Origin: Symbiobacteriaceae bacterium
Lineage (GTDB): Bacteria > Bacillota > Sulfobacillia > Symbiobacteriales > Symbiobacteriaceae
DNA: 64,000 nucleotides
Direction of reading: 5' to 3'
Assembly: GCA_029239785.1 (NCBI GenBank)
Contig: JARBUG010000018.1
Span: 1-64,000, forward strand
The notes under the pieces are model-generated. The model saw only the letters and a program-made list of their open reading frames with translations. It was not told the DNA's origin and did not search any database. Position numbers and translations under genes: made by a program. Positions 16,845 to 25,488 of this stretch are shown here, piece by piece. How positions within the stretch are numbered: the first letter of the stretch is position 1; each line of letters starts with the position of its first letter.

Positions 16845-18629
16845 GTGGTGTCACAGTTCTTACGCTCCATGTCGCTGTTCTGGGTGTTCTTTCGCGTGCT
16901 GGCCGACTACTGGTGGCTCGACAAAACAGACCGGTTCCGCAGCGAGGAAGCACGCCGTGCAGCCGAGGAGCGGGCGTACCGCCGCTGGGGCCGCCTTTTG
17001 CGCAACACCGCCCTGCGCCTGACTGGGTTGATTATCAAGGTGGGGCAGTTCCTGAGCGCTCGGGCTGACGTAATGCCCGCGGCCTTCATTCAAGAGCTAT
17101 CTGCTCTGCAGGACGCCGTGCCTGCCGCCCCGTTCCCGGCCATTCGCAAGCGGGTGGAGGCGGAGTTGGGCGCCCCCATTGCTACGGTCTTCGCCGAGTT
17201 CGACGAGACGGCCCTTGCCTCCGCCTCGCTGGGCCAGGTGCACAAGGCCCGGCTCGCCGAGGGCCAGGTCGTGGCCGTCAAGGTCCTGCGCCCCGGCATC
17301 GAGCGGCTCGTCGCCACCGACTTGGCCGCCCTCTGGAAAATGGCCCGGTTCCTGCAAAAGCGGACCAAGTTCGGCCGCCGTTTCGACCTCGAAGCGATCA
17401 TGGACGAGTTCGAAACCATCACCTATCAGGAGATGGACTACCGGCAGGAGGCGGAGAACATCCGCCGCTTCCGCAAAAACTTCGCCGGCACCCGGGGCAT
17501 TGACGTGCCCTTCCCCATGGACAGCCTGGTCAGCGAACGCCTGCTGGTCATGGAGTTCAAGGCCGGCTTCAAGCTGACCGACCGTGAGCGCCTCCTCGCC
17601 TGCGGCATCGACCCCCAAGAGATGGCCGAGCGTCTGATCGACGCCTACCTCAAGCAACTCCTCGTGGACGGCTTCGTCCACGTTGACCCCCACCCCGGCA
17701 ACCTGATGGCCGAGGAAGATGGCACCCTGGTCTTCGTCGACTTCGGGATGATGGGCACCATTACGCCCGAAGACCGACGCGGCTTTGCCGACCTGGCCGC
17801 CACCCTGCTCACCCGTGACCTCGACGGCGCCGTGCGGGCGCTCGACGGCCTGGGCTTCCTGCGCCGCAAGGACGGCAACGATCCGCTCAAGAAGGCGCTC
17901 GCCTTCCTGCTTGACCGGCTCAGCGGCGTGAAGCTTCAGCCCGGCCCCGAGTTTGATCGGCTGCTCGAGGAGTTCCGGGAGTGGATCTACGAAGAGCCGC
18001 TCCAGTTCCCGGCCCGGTACCTGTTCATCGGCCGGGCCATCGGGCTGCTGGCCGGCCTCGCCTCCTCGCTCAACCCGTCCATCGACTGGGTCAAGGTGCT
18101 CAAGGAGCGGGCCCTGCCCATGCTCGACTCCGCCCGCACCCAGCCCGGGCCCGGCGCCGGCGCCCACGGCGCCAACGGCGAGGGGGCCGCCGCCGAAAAG
18201 AACGGCTTCGACTGGCGCAAGCTCCTGACCGACTGGTTCGGCCCCGGCGCCTCCACGGTCGCCGATGTCGTCCTCGAGCAGGCCAAGTCGACCGGCCTGA
18301 GTCTGGTCAAACTCCCCGGGCAGATGGAGCGCACCCTCAACCGCATTGAATCCGGCTCCGTGCAGGTCCAAACCGACCTGTCGCCCCTGACCGAGCGCCT
18401 TGACCGGCAGAACCGCTACGCCAGCCGTCTGGCCTGGGCCCTGGTCGCCGCCGGCGCCGGCATCACCGGCGCCATCCTCCGGGTCGGCGGCTTCCCCTTC
18501 GAAACCCGGGTCGCCTGGTCCATCGCCGGGGTGGCGCTGCTGCTCCTGGTGGGCAACGCCCTGTTCACCCGCACCGGTGGCAAGGGCCGCCGGCGGGCAC
18601 CGCACCCCACCTTCCGCCGTAACCGATAG
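16845..18629 (+). CDS. UbiB/ABC1/AarF-family atypical kinase
   Basis: A 594-residue membrane-anchored atypical kinase. The family signature GQFLSARADVMP (KxGQ-type motif) lies near residue 70, then the Ala-rich nucleotide-binding loop LASASLGQVHKA, the lysine in VAVKVLRPGIE, the catalytic HVDPHPGNLM and the metal-binding VDFGMMG. The C-terminal ~70 residues hold two hydrophobic segments. Family members support isoprenoid quinone or lipid metabolism; this organism type uses menaquinone, so the precise role is unclear. Two adjacent GTG codons (16845, 16848) follow AGGGGAGG. It ends at a terminator. Confidence 0.9.
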   Translation: MVSQFLRSMSLFWVFFRVLADYWWLDKTDRFRSEEARRAAEERAYRRWGRLLRNTALRLTGLIIKVGQFLSARADVMPAAFIQELSALQDAVPAAPFPAIRKRVEAELGAPIATVFAEFDETALASASLGQVHKARLAEGQVVAVKVLRPGIERLVATDLAALWKMARFLQKRTKFGRRFDLEAIMDEFETITYQEMDYRQEAENIRRFRKNFAGTRGIDVPFPMDSLVSERLLVMEFKAGFKLTDRERLLACGIDPQEMAERLIDAYLKQLLVDGFVHVDPHPGNLMAEEDGTLVFVDFGMMGTITPEDRRGFADLAATLLTRDLDGAVRALDGLGFLRRKDGNDPLKKALAFLLDRLSGVKLQPGPEFDRLLEEFREWIYEEPLQFPARYLFIGRAIGLLAGLASSLNPSIDWVKVLKERALPMLDSARTQPGPGAGAHGANGEGAAAEKNGFDWRKLLTDWFGPGASTVADVVLEQAKSTGLSLVKLPGQMERTLNRIESGSVQVQTDLSPLTERLDRQNRYASRLAWALVAAGAGITGAILRVGGFPFETRVAWSIAGVALLLLVGNALFTRTGGKGRRRAPHPTFRRNR

Positions 18630-18642
18630 CCCCTGCTGCAAG

Positions 18643-18670
18643 GCGGCCCTCCGCAGGAAGGGCCGCTTTT
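18643..18670 (+). terminator. Intrinsic terminator after the UbiB-like gene
   Basis: GCGGCCCT (18643-18650) pairs with AGGGCCGC (18659-18666), followed by TTTT. Confidence 0.85.
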
Positions 18671-18751
18671 CCATGCATGGCGCCGGGCCATGTTGCGTAT
18701 GGTTCGTTATCCCCGCCAACGGGGGGAGGACGGGCCAAAGGGGAGACGCGA

Positions 18752-19576
18752 ATGATTGTAGACGACACCTTGCGCAGGTACATCGCCCGATGGCGGACCC
18801 TGGCGCTTGGCGGCCTATTCCCAGTGCTGGTGACCGTGCTGATCGATCTGCTTCGTTCCCAGTTGGCTGGCGCAGCGGCCCTAAAGGACTTCACGCAATT
18901 CCTGATTTCGGGGCGCAATCCCACCGCCATCATTGGCGCGGCCTTCGACCTGGGCAGCGCCCTGCTGCTGGTCTCCATCGTCAGCCTGCTGTTGGCTCCC
19001 TTCGGGCAGGGCGCCCTGACCTACGCCGTGGTCCGGGTTCAGCGTGACTTACCGGTCGCACTTGGTGACCTCGTGCAGGCTGGTCTACGCTATTGGGGCC
19101 GACTCTTACGGCTCAACCTGATCATGATAGCCATCGGCATTGGCCTCTTTGCGCTCTCCTTCATCCGGCAGATCCCGGTGCTTGGGCCGCTGGCCTGGGT
19201 ATTAGGCTTTGCCCTGGTCTTGCTGGCAGTAGGCGGATACGGCCCGTACCTGATCGTCAGCGAGGACCTCGGCGCCACGGCAGCGACGGGCCGGGCCTTC
19301 CAAATCCTCTCCCGCAAATTCGCTGACCTTTTCCTCACGCTCCTGGTCCTGCTTGCTGGTGGTCTGATCGTCGGAGCGATCTCCCTGCTGATTACCGCCC
19401 TGGTGACCCGCGTACCCGGGCGGGACTTCGCACTCCTGAATGTCGCCTTCCAGGTCTTCGTCATGCCTCTGGCAACGCTCTACCTGGCCTTCCGGTACCA
19501 GAGAAACATCGCCCCGGAACTGACGCCGCCCGGCGGACAGGGAAGGTTCGACCCGGGCCCTCCCCATGGGGCATGA
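18752..19576 (+). CDS. Hypothetical multipass membrane protein
   Basis: About 274 residues with roughly five or six hydrophobic segments (e.g. ALGGLFPVLVTVLI, ALLLVSIVSLLLAPF, LNLIMIAIGIGLFAL, VLGFALVLLAVGG, LLVLLAGGLIVGAISLLI). The pattern resembles glycerophosphodiester-phosphodiesterase membrane-domain or DUF975-like proteins, but no catalytic motif is seen and I do not assign a function. ATG 18752 follows AAAGGGGAG by 6-7 bases; an in-frame ATG at 18677 has no good ribosome binding site. It stands alone between two hairpins. Confidence 0.75.
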   Translation: MIVDDTLRRYIARWRTLALGGLFPVLVTVLIDLLRSQLAGAAALKDFTQFLISGRNPTAIIGAAFDLGSALLLVSIVSLLLAPFGQGALTYAVVRVQRDLPVALGDLVQAGLRYWGRLLRLNLIMIAIGIGLFALSFIRQIPVLGPLAWVLGFALVLLAVGGYGPYLIVSEDLGATAATGRAFQILSRKFADLFLTLLVLLAGGLIVGAISLLITALVTRVPGRDFALLNVAFQVFVMPLATLYLAFRYQRNIAPELTPPGGQGRFDPGPPHGA

Positions 19577-19626
19577 CGCCGAAAATGCCCCGCGAACGCC
19601 ACGGTTTCCGCAAAGTGCGCTGAGTA

Positions 19627-19660
19627 ACACGAGCCCGACCGGCAGCGGTCGGGCTCGTGT
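19627..19660. terminator. Hairpin between convergent genes
   Basis: ACACGAGCCCGACC (19627-19640) pairs perfectly with GGTCGGGCTCGTGT (19647-19660). T-tracts are weak on both sides, but the site lies between convergent stops and probably ends both transcripts. Confidence 0.6.
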
Positions 19661-19664
19661 CATC

Positions 19665-21854
19665 CTATCGGAAGGCCATCAGGCCCACATCATCGATCAC
19701 AACACTGCCGGCGGGCGTCCGATCGAACCGGAACCGAATCTGCGCCAGTTCGGCGGGCCGGAAGGCACTGTTGGCGGCGACAAAGTCCGCCAGGGGTATG
19801 ACGAAGGTCTTTAGCACCGGACCGGGCCGGCCAGCTCGCAGCATCAGCCCATCCAGCAGGCCGAACTTCGTCACAGGGTTCGCCGGCGGCGGCAATGGAT
19901 CGCCGTACCCGCTGAGCAGCACCTGCGCAGCGTTGCCGCCGCGGTCGACCAGTTCCACCGTCAAATCGACGGATGCAGCCGGTCGGGCCCCGCCCAGGGC
20001 GAAGGTGAGCGCCCTGGGCGGGTCCGTCTGCCACGACGATGGCAGGCGAATCTCATAGCTCGGTGCGGTGCCGCCGGCCTCCCAGGTCAGCAAGCCCGCT
20101 TTGCTCTGCCTGCGATCGGTGCCTCTCAGAACAGGCTGCTGCTCCACGACGGTCAGCCCGGCAAACCCCACCTGCGCCCCCTCCAGGGAAGGGCCCTTGG
20201 GGTCTGCGTTGACCTCGAACTGCTCAACCGCCTGAAATGTCGTATCGGTAAAGAGCGGGGCGTAAGCGGTGGCCGGCAACCAGGACGCACCCGCCCGGTG
20301 GTCGCGCAGGAAGTTCAGGTAAGACCGGTCGCCCTTCAGAGAGGCGTCCAGGAAGGCCGAAACGTAGGCCTTCACCACCCGCCGCTGCGCTTGCGCTTCC
20401 AGCATGGGCCCTTCCTGGTAGAGCCAGTTCATCGGGGCCGTCCGGTCCGTGCCCCAGGTCGTGTTCATGTTCCCATGGTTCATATGCTCCACCCAGACCG
20501 CCGTTTTGAAGTGATACCCCCCGTCGTTCCAGGTCACCCGTTCATACTGGTTGACGCCACTGAACGAGAACACATCCGTATCCTGGCCGCCCTGAAGCAC
20601 CAGATAATCGACGTTCTCCGGCACCGTGGGCAGGCCCCGCACCTTGTACTGGCCATCGCAGGGCGCCAGCGCCGCCACGGCCCTGATATTGAACTTGAAG
20701 TTCATCGCCACCGACGAGTTCGACGGGTAGAGCGCCATCTGGTTGAAAACCGATGCCACCACCGCCGCCTCGCCGCCCCGGGAATGGCCCATGAGGGCGA
20801 TCTTGCCGGAGTCAACCTTGCCCTGAAGCGGTCCGCCCAACCCGAGCAGCACCTCCACGTGGCGCAGGAGCAAATAGGCCCGCACAGGCATCTCGCCCTG
20901 GGCGTTGTAGGCGAAACTGCCGTTCAAGAAGTTCTCGTCAACGGATGCAAAAATGTAGCCCCGGGAGGCCAGCAACTCGCCCAGATAGGCATACCCGGCG
21001 TCGGAGTAGTCTCCTGCCGTATGGTTGCCGTGTACCATGAGCACCAGGGGGAACGGCCCCTCACCCTCCGGATACCAGACCCGACCGTTCAGCGGCACCG
21101 CTTCGCCGGTGAAGCCCCAGAACCACCTGTAGTAGGAGGCTGCCACGCCCTTCGGCCCCGACCAAATCCGGGCGATGTCTACCGGTGCGGTGCGCAAATC
21201 GACAAGCTCACCGTACTCGGGGCGCCGCCGGTCGGTCCCGCTCCCGTACGTGAGCGTTTTGACCGCGTACTTCCCAGGCAGCGTTGGGTCAGCGACCAAG
21301 GCTGGAGGCACATGGCCTGCCATTGCCGAGTTCGTCATGGTCGGGCTGTAGAGCAGCCCCGCCAGGAGCCCCATGTTCAGGAGCAAACAGACCACGACTG
21401 CCAAAGCCCACACAGGCCGCCAGCCCCGGCTCATGGCCAGGCCGAGGGCGGCGCCCAGCAGCGTCGGCAGGAGCGGCACAATCACCGCAAGGCCAAGCAT
21501 GGCCGGTTTCGTCGGCAATCCGCCCATGATCAATCCACCCACACAACCGACGAACAGGCCGGTCACCAGCCCGGTCAGGGCGCCCGCCCGGGTGGCCCTG
21601 GCCCGCCACAACGGCCGCCGCCGAAGCAGCAGCATCGTCAGGGCCGCAACGGCGCCAAAAAGCAGTTCAAACACCAGGGAAATCAGCGCCACACCCAGCA
21701 AAGCCAGAACCACGACCACCAAGGAATCCAGCAGCGGCCCCAGGCCGTAGAAACTGGCCCGACCCGCCTGCCACATGAGCAGCAGCATTGTCAGCGCAGC
21801 GCCCGCCAGGGCGCCCTTCCAACCCGTCGGCAACGTTCTCCAAAGACGCTTCAT
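19665..21854 (-). CDS. Membrane-anchored alpha/beta hydrolase with C-terminal beta domain
   Basis: About 729 residues in three parts. The N-terminal ~190 residues contain five or six hydrophobic segments (ALAGAALTMLLLMWQAG, LVVVVLALLGVALISLVF, LTGLVTGLFVGCVGGLIM). The middle is an alpha/beta hydrolase related to chlorophyllase and PAF-acetylhydrolase: oxyanion-hole region LVLMVHGNHTAGDY and nucleophile elbow GHSRGGEA. The C-terminal ~180 residues (DLTVELVDRGGNAAQVLLSG to SVVIDDVGLMAFR) look like a carbohydrate-binding or jelly-roll fold. The catalytic part is probably outside the cell. ATG 21854 has GGGAGGA 6 bases upstream; a start 12 codons earlier has none. Substrate unknown. Confidence 0.8.
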   Translation of the reverse strand: MKRLWRTLPTGWKGALAGAALTMLLLMWQAGRASFYGLGPLLDSLVVVVLALLGVALISLVFELLFGAVAALTMLLLRRRPLWRARATRAGALTGLVTGLFVGCVGGLIMGGLPTKPAMLGLAVIVPLLPTLLGAALGLAMSRGWRPVWALAVVVCLLLNMGLLAGLLYSPTMTNSAMAGHVPPALVADPTLPGKYAVKTLTYGSGTDRRRPEYGELVDLRTAPVDIARIWSGPKGVAASYYRWFWGFTGEAVPLNGRVWYPEGEGPFPLVLMVHGNHTAGDYSDAGYAYLGELLASRGYIFASVDENFLNGSFAYNAQGEMPVRAYLLLRHVEVLLGLGGPLQGKVDSGKIALMGHSRGGEAAVVASVFNQMALYPSNSSVAMNFKFNIRAVAALAPCDGQYKVRGLPTVPENVDYLVLQGGQDTDVFSFSGVNQYERVTWNDGGYHFKTAVWVEHMNHGNMNTTWGTDRTAPMNWLYQEGPMLEAQAQRRVVKAYVSAFLDASLKGDRSYLNFLRDHRAGASWLPATAYAPLFTDTTFQAVEQFEVNADPKGPSLEGAQVGFAGLTVVEQQPVLRGTDRRQSKAGLLTWEAGGTAPSYEIRLPSSWQTDPPRALTFALGGARPAASVDLTVELVDRGGNAAQVLLSGYGDPLPPPANPVTKFGLLDGLMLRAGRPGPVLKTFVIPLADFVAANSAFRPAELAQIRFRFDRTPAGSVVIDDVGLMAFR

Positions 21855-22126
21855 ACCAAGTCCTCCCGGTGTGCGCCATCCCCGGCGCACCCGACATATG
21901 TGACGTGTGCGGCGACCGAATTGCTTTCGTAGTAAGGAAAATGTAAACTACAACATTCAACTGACCAGACCCGGCAAGTTTTGTATCTTCAGAGGCAGGA
22001 TTTTAAGGGTCCCGTCGCGTATTCTTACACGTGGCCGCTAGATATGTGGTCTGTAATCTGACTGTGCCCCCCATATGTAGGGGGAGTGTTGTGTGAAGTC
22101 AGACAGGCGTTTGAGGAGGCTTACTC
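21855..22126. other. Divergent intergenic region with short hairpin
   Basis: It separates the minus-strand hydrolase from the kinase pair. CCCCC-ATATGTA-GGGGG (about 22067-22083) is a small hairpin 45 bases before the kinase start. No confident promoter pair is found on either strand. Confidence 0.4.
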
Positions 22127-22756
22127 TTGTTTATCACCATCGAGGGCGTCATCGGGGTAGGCAAGACCACCGTTACCCGACTGCTCACCGAAGCCCTTCA
22201 TGGAGAGACCCTCTTTGAGATCGTCGAGGAGAACCCGTTTCTCAAGGACTTCTACACCGACCGCGACGCCTGGGCGCTCCAAACCGAAACCTTCTTTCTG
22301 CTGAACCGGGTGAAGCAACTGGAAGACGTGGCCAAGCGCCTGAAGGCCGGCGCCACCGTTGTTTCGGACTACAACCTCATGAAAAACCGCATTTTCGCCG
22401 GGCTGACCCTGACCGGCGTCAAGCGCGACAAGTACATGCAGCTCTTCGCCATTCTCACATCCGACCTGCCCAAGGCCGACATGGTCATCTACCTCAAGGC
22501 GGACCACACCACCGTCATGGAGCGCATCCGCCGCCGCAACCGGTCGTTCGAGCGGAACATGGACCCCGACTACATCCGCCGGCTGGCGGCCGAGTACGAA
22601 ATCTACTTCGCCGAACCGGAAGCCTACTTCGGCACCACACCCATTCTGACTGTCGATACCAACAACCTCGATCTGGTCAGCAGCGCCGCCGACAAGCAGA
22701 GTTTCATCGACCAGGTGCACCAGGCCATCGGTAAGGCCTGTGCTCGCACGGCTTAA
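22127..22756 (+). CDS. Deoxynucleoside kinase (first of pair)
   Basis: A 209-residue kinase that phosphorylates deoxynucleosides for salvage. It has the P-loop GVIGVGKTTVTR at residues ~6-17, the substrate-site EENPFLKDFYTD, and the DYNLMKNRIFAG block in place of the DRS motif, which is typical of the Bacillus Dgk/Dck family. The lid arginines RIRRRNRSFER are present. TTG 22127 follows TGAGGAGG. It is followed 21 bases later by a second, divergent kinase of the same family; the two may act as a heterodimer, as known for lactobacilli. Base specificity cannot be read from sequence. Confidence 0.9.
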   Translation: MFITIEGVIGVGKTTVTRLLTEALHGETLFEIVEENPFLKDFYTDRDAWALQTETFFLLNRVKQLEDVAKRLKAGATVVSDYNLMKNRIFAGLTLTGVKRDKYMQLFAILTSDLPKADMVIYLKADHTTVMERIRRRNRSFERNMDPDYIRRLAAEYEIYFAEPEAYFGTTPILTVDTNNLDLVSSAADKQSFIDQVHQAIGKACARTA

Positions 22757-22777
22757 GAGGGAAAGGGAGGCGCCTAC

Positions 22778-23455
22778 ATGTTTCGGATCACCAATGCGCA
22801 CTTGCGCCCGGAGCCGCGCGACTACTCGTTCGTTACCGTTATCGGCAACGTCGGTGCCGGTAAGTCGACGCTGACCCGTGAACTCTCCTCCAGGCTCGGC
22901 TTTGACGCCAGCTACGAACGAGTCGCCAACAACCCCTACCTGAGCGACTTCTACGCCGACCAGGCCGCCTGGGGCTTCCACCTGCAGATTTACTTCCTGG
23001 GCCAGCGTTATAAGGATATCGTCGACATTCAGGATGCGGCCCGCGACCACATTCAGGACCGCTCCATTTATGAAGATGTCGAGATCTTCGCCCGTGCCCT
23101 GCACGACACGGGGAAGATGGCCGACCGCGATTTCCAAACCTACCACGACCTGTTCCACAACATGGTCGATCATCTGATTCGGCCCGACCTGGCCATCTAC
23201 CTGACCGGCAGCCTCGACACCATCCTCAAGCGGATCGCCTCCCGCGGCCGCGAGTCGGAGAAGGCCGTGCCCGCCGCCTATTGGGCCGAGCTGCACACCC
23301 GCTACGAGCGTTTTATCAGCGGGTATACCCAATCGCCAATCCTCTGGGTCGATATCGACCGGTTTGATATGTATAAGCATCCTGAGCATCTTGAAATGCT
23401 GGCCGCCGAAGTCCGCCATTTCCTGGCACAGAAGAATTCGCTGGCGGCGGGGTAG
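22778..23455 (+). CDS. Deoxynucleoside kinase (second of pair)
   Basis: A 225-residue homologue of the preceding kinase, with P-loop GNVGAGKSTLTR, ERVANNPYLSDFYAD and the canonical DRS motif in IQDRSIYEDVEIFA. The catalytic Arg and Asp are thus intact here, whereas the first kinase has DYN. The N-terminal ~18 residues (MFRITNAHLRPEPRDYS) are an extension before the beta strand. The tandem arrangement, co-transcribed from the same promoter, resembles the dAK/dGK pair of lactobacilli and yaaG/yaaF of Bacillus. Confidence 0.9.
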   Translation: MFRITNAHLRPEPRDYSFVTVIGNVGAGKSTLTRELSSRLGFDASYERVANNPYLSDFYADQAAWGFHLQIYFLGQRYKDIVDIQDAARDHIQDRSIYEDVEIFARALHDTGKMADRDFQTYHDLFHNMVDHLIRPDLAIYLTGSLDTILKRIASRGRESEKAVPAAYWAELHTRYERFISGYTQSPILWVDIDRFDMYKHPEHLEMLAAEVRHFLAQKNSLAAG

Positions 23456-23531
23456 GTCGCGGTCCGACAGGTGGTCCGAAGGACCTTCGTAAGGCAAGCA
23501 GATCGCGGTCGATGGGGGAAGGGGAGTCGCC

Positions 23532-24107
23532 ATGTTGACGGTACTGCTGCAGAGCGCTGTGCTGCTCATTCTCGGACAGTTGTTGCTGGGCGCCGTTGGC
23601 TACGTGGTGCCGCAGGGGCTGGCCTGGCTTGGCCTGCCGCTGTGGATCTTCCTGTTCTGGCTGATTCTCCGGGTCGCCCGCGTCCTGCGGGCCGAAATGG
23701 AGAAGAAGGGCCTGCAGCGCCATCCCGTGGTTCCCTGGCAGATGGCGGCCTGGGCCGTTCTGCTCTGGCAGTGGCCGTCCGTCATCCTGCTGCCGAAAGG
23801 CACTTTCGTACCGGGGGTCCTGGGTCAGATTTGGAATGGCGTCATGCTGCCCGTGCAGGGCACCGTCGGCCTCGTGAGCGAGGCGGCCGGTACGGCGCTG
23901 GGGCCGTGGCTATGGATGGCCGTGGTACTGGAAGCGCTGATTTTCGGGCTGATCGTCGGGCGCCCACTGGCGACCGTCCTGCCCGGCGTAAGGCAGGCAG
24001 CCGAACTCCCGCAGCGCCAGGTGGCGGCGGCGGGCGGCTGGGCGCCGGCCCGGACGCTGAAGGATGTCCGCGGAAAGCGGCACCACACGCCGCCCAAAAA
24101 ACGATAA
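23532..24107 (+). CDS. Hypothetical membrane protein
   Basis: A 191-residue protein with three or four hydrophobic segments (LLQSAVLLILGQLLLGAVGY, LGLPLWIFLFWLILRV, AWAVLLWQWPSVILL, LWMAVVLEALIFGLIVG) and a basic C-terminal tail ending in PPKKR. No family is recognised. ATG 23532 is preceded by GGGGAAGGGGAG. It follows the kinase pair by 76 bases and ends at a strong terminator; co-transcription with the kinases is possible. Confidence 0.72.
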   Translation: MLTVLLQSAVLLILGQLLLGAVGYVVPQGLAWLGLPLWIFLFWLILRVARVLRAEMEKKGLQRHPVVPWQMAAWAVLLWQWPSVILLPKGTFVPGVLGQIWNGVMLPVQGTVGLVSEAAGTALGPWLWMAVVLEALIFGLIVGRPLATVLPGVRQAAELPQRQVAAAGGWAPARTLKDVRGKRHHTPPKKR

Positions 24108-24115
24108 CCACAGCA

Positions 24116-24152
24116 GGCGCCCGGGTCGGAAACGATCGGGGCGCCTTTTTTT
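24116..24152 (+). terminator. Intrinsic terminator
   Basis: GGCGCCC(CG) at 24116-24123 pairs with CGGGGCGCC at 24137-24145, followed by TTTTTTT; a textbook terminator after the membrane protein gene. Confidence 0.9.
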
Positions 24153-24280
24153 ACCCAGCGAACATGCGTATAACCCACGGGTAAAAAGGGGAATTGGGAA
24201 TAATTGGGGAATCCCCTCTGTGTTGCACTCGCAGAGCGTTCTTGGGGGGACGCAGCGAGACTGTTTTGGGGGGGAGTACC

Positions 24281-25045
24281 ATGAGCCCTGTGGAGCGGAG
24301 ACCGAATGAGCGGGCCATGCACGAGACCTTTCTGGTCATTAAGGCCACGCCGGCCGACATGGGGAGCCGGCCGCTCAACGGCCCCTTTGCCACGCCGGAC
24401 ATTACCGTGGGCCCCGACGGGCGCCCGCGGGTGGTGGTCTGGAACCTGGGCACTCGCCCGGTGGAGGGGGTTGTGACCGAGTTCGCGGCCGTACCGGCGG
24501 GCCAGCCCATCAAGCCCGAAAACTGCAAACCGGTCGGCATGGGGAATGTGGCCAACATTCCCGCCAACAGCTCTGTGACCGTCACCTGCCAGGCCATATG
24601 GGCGAGAACCTCGCCGGCCGACGTGCTTGTGGTCACCACGTATCACCCGGACCTGGACCCGGTCAAGGCGGCCTGTGACCCGCTGGCTGACCGGCACGTC
24701 GGGCAGATGAACTATGCCTGGGCCGGCGCCTGGGAAGGCAAGTGCGGCGGGGCCGCGGGCTTCAAGGTGCGGGTGGAAATCCGCCCGGCCAACAAGGGGC
24801 TCTTCCGGGTGCGGCTCTTCCAGTCGATTGAAGGGCGCATGCCCGGCAATCCGCAGGTCGACCGGATCATGGCGCCCAACGGCGTCCAGTTCCGCTGGCT
24901 GGAGATCACGTCCACAAGGCGTGACGACTGGGAAATGATCATGCAGGACAACGGCCGCATGTCGATGCGCCTGCGCAGCCGCCTTCTGGATGGGACAAAC
25001 AAGCCTGACACCGAGGTGACGGGCGGCATCGAGCGGGTCGGGTAA
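24281..25045 (+). CDS. Hypothetical protein with CARDB-like beta fold
   Basis: About 254 residues, no signal peptide. The middle part (PRVVVWNLGTRPVEGVVTEF, then IPANSSVTVTCQAIW) reads as an immunoglobulin-like, CARDB-type beta sandwich; Cys pairs are present (ENCKPV, VTCQAI, KAACDP, GKCGG). The C-terminal part (RPANKGLFRVRLFQSIEGR) is another beta-rich segment. ATG 24281 follows GGGGGGGAG. An identical pattern to a known enzyme is not seen. It could be a spore or surface component, but no export signal supports this. Confidence 0.65.
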   Translation: MSPVERRPNERAMHETFLVIKATPADMGSRPLNGPFATPDITVGPDGRPRVVVWNLGTRPVEGVVTEFAAVPAGQPIKPENCKPVGMGNVANIPANSSVTVTCQAIWARTSPADVLVVTTYHPDLDPVKAACDPLADRHVGQMNYAWAGAWEGKCGGAAGFKVRVEIRPANKGLFRVRLFQSIEGRMPGNPQVDRIMAPNGVQFRWLEITSTRRDDWEMIMQDNGRMSMRLRSRLLDGTNKPDTEVTGGIERVG

Positions 25046-25093
25046 AGGAACTGAGGCAATACGAAACCTGGAGCGGGCTGCGTAAATAAAACA

Positions 25094-25136
25094 GAGCACC
25101 CTGTGCCACAAGTGTGGGCACAGGGTGCTCTTCTTC
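25094..25136 (+). terminator. Intrinsic terminator
   Basis: GAGCACCCTGTGCC pairs with GGGCACAGGGTGCTC around loop ACAAGTGT, followed by TTCTTC. Confidence 0.85.
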
Positions 25137-25155
25137 GCGTGGGACATTATTTGGC

Positions 25156-25182
25156 CACGGATTTCACGGACCTGCACGGATT
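25156..25182. repeat. Outer inverted repeat, left arm
   Basis: A 27-base unit beginning CACGGATTTCACGGA and ending TGCACGGATT. It matches the reverse complement of 25524-25550 except for two bases in the middle. Internally it is three imperfect copies of a (T)CACGGAtt phrase. Confidence 0.9.
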
Positions 25183-25360
25183 AACGCCGTTCTCCAGTCT
25201 GGTTACTGGGGTTCCCAAGGCCGGGCAAACCCCTGCGAGTACTGATTACACAGATACCCAGGAAGTCGTTCCATGCCAATAATATACATTATGACCAAGA
25301 ACGATATATCCCGGTGTCAGTGTCATCTCCCAAGAAAATCCGGATTCCGGAAACTTTTCT
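25183..25360. other. Spacer inside the nested repeat element
   Basis: No gene is supported. The stretch is visibly more AT-rich than its neighbours (AATAATATACATTATGACC) and contains another GATTACACAGATAC phrase resembling the inner repeat. Confidence 0.5.
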
Positions 25361-25389
25361 GCCGCAGATGACGCAGATCGCGCAGATAC
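25361..25389. repeat. Inner inverted repeat, left arm
   Basis: A 29-base unit made of GCAGAT phrases (GCCGCAGATGACGCAGATC then GCGCAGATAC). It pairs with 25443-25471 at all but about two positions. Confidence 0.9.
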
Positions 25390-25442
25390 CATGAGAGTCT
25401 ATCCAGGTCACCAATGACAAAGTTGGCTGGATCGTTTACCCA

Positions 25443-25471
25443 GTATCTGCGGCATCTGCGTCATCTGCGGC
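25443..25471. repeat. Inner inverted repeat, right arm
   Basis: Reverse complement of the left inner arm (ATCTGC phrases: GTATCTGCGGCATCTGC then GTCATCTGCGGC). The two arms flank a 53-base central loop. Confidence 0.9.
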
Positions 25472-25488
25472 AAAAATAGAGTCACGAC

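Noticed and set aside
17097-18719. A 540-codon minus-strand frame opposite the UbiB-like gene
   Set aside because: Antisense shadow; all UbiB motifs are on the plus strand.
20298-21932. A 544-codon plus-strand frame opposite the alpha/beta hydrolase
   Set aside because: Arg/His/Pro-rich translation typical of antisense high-GC DNA; the hydrolase on the other strand has real motifs and a good ribosome binding site.
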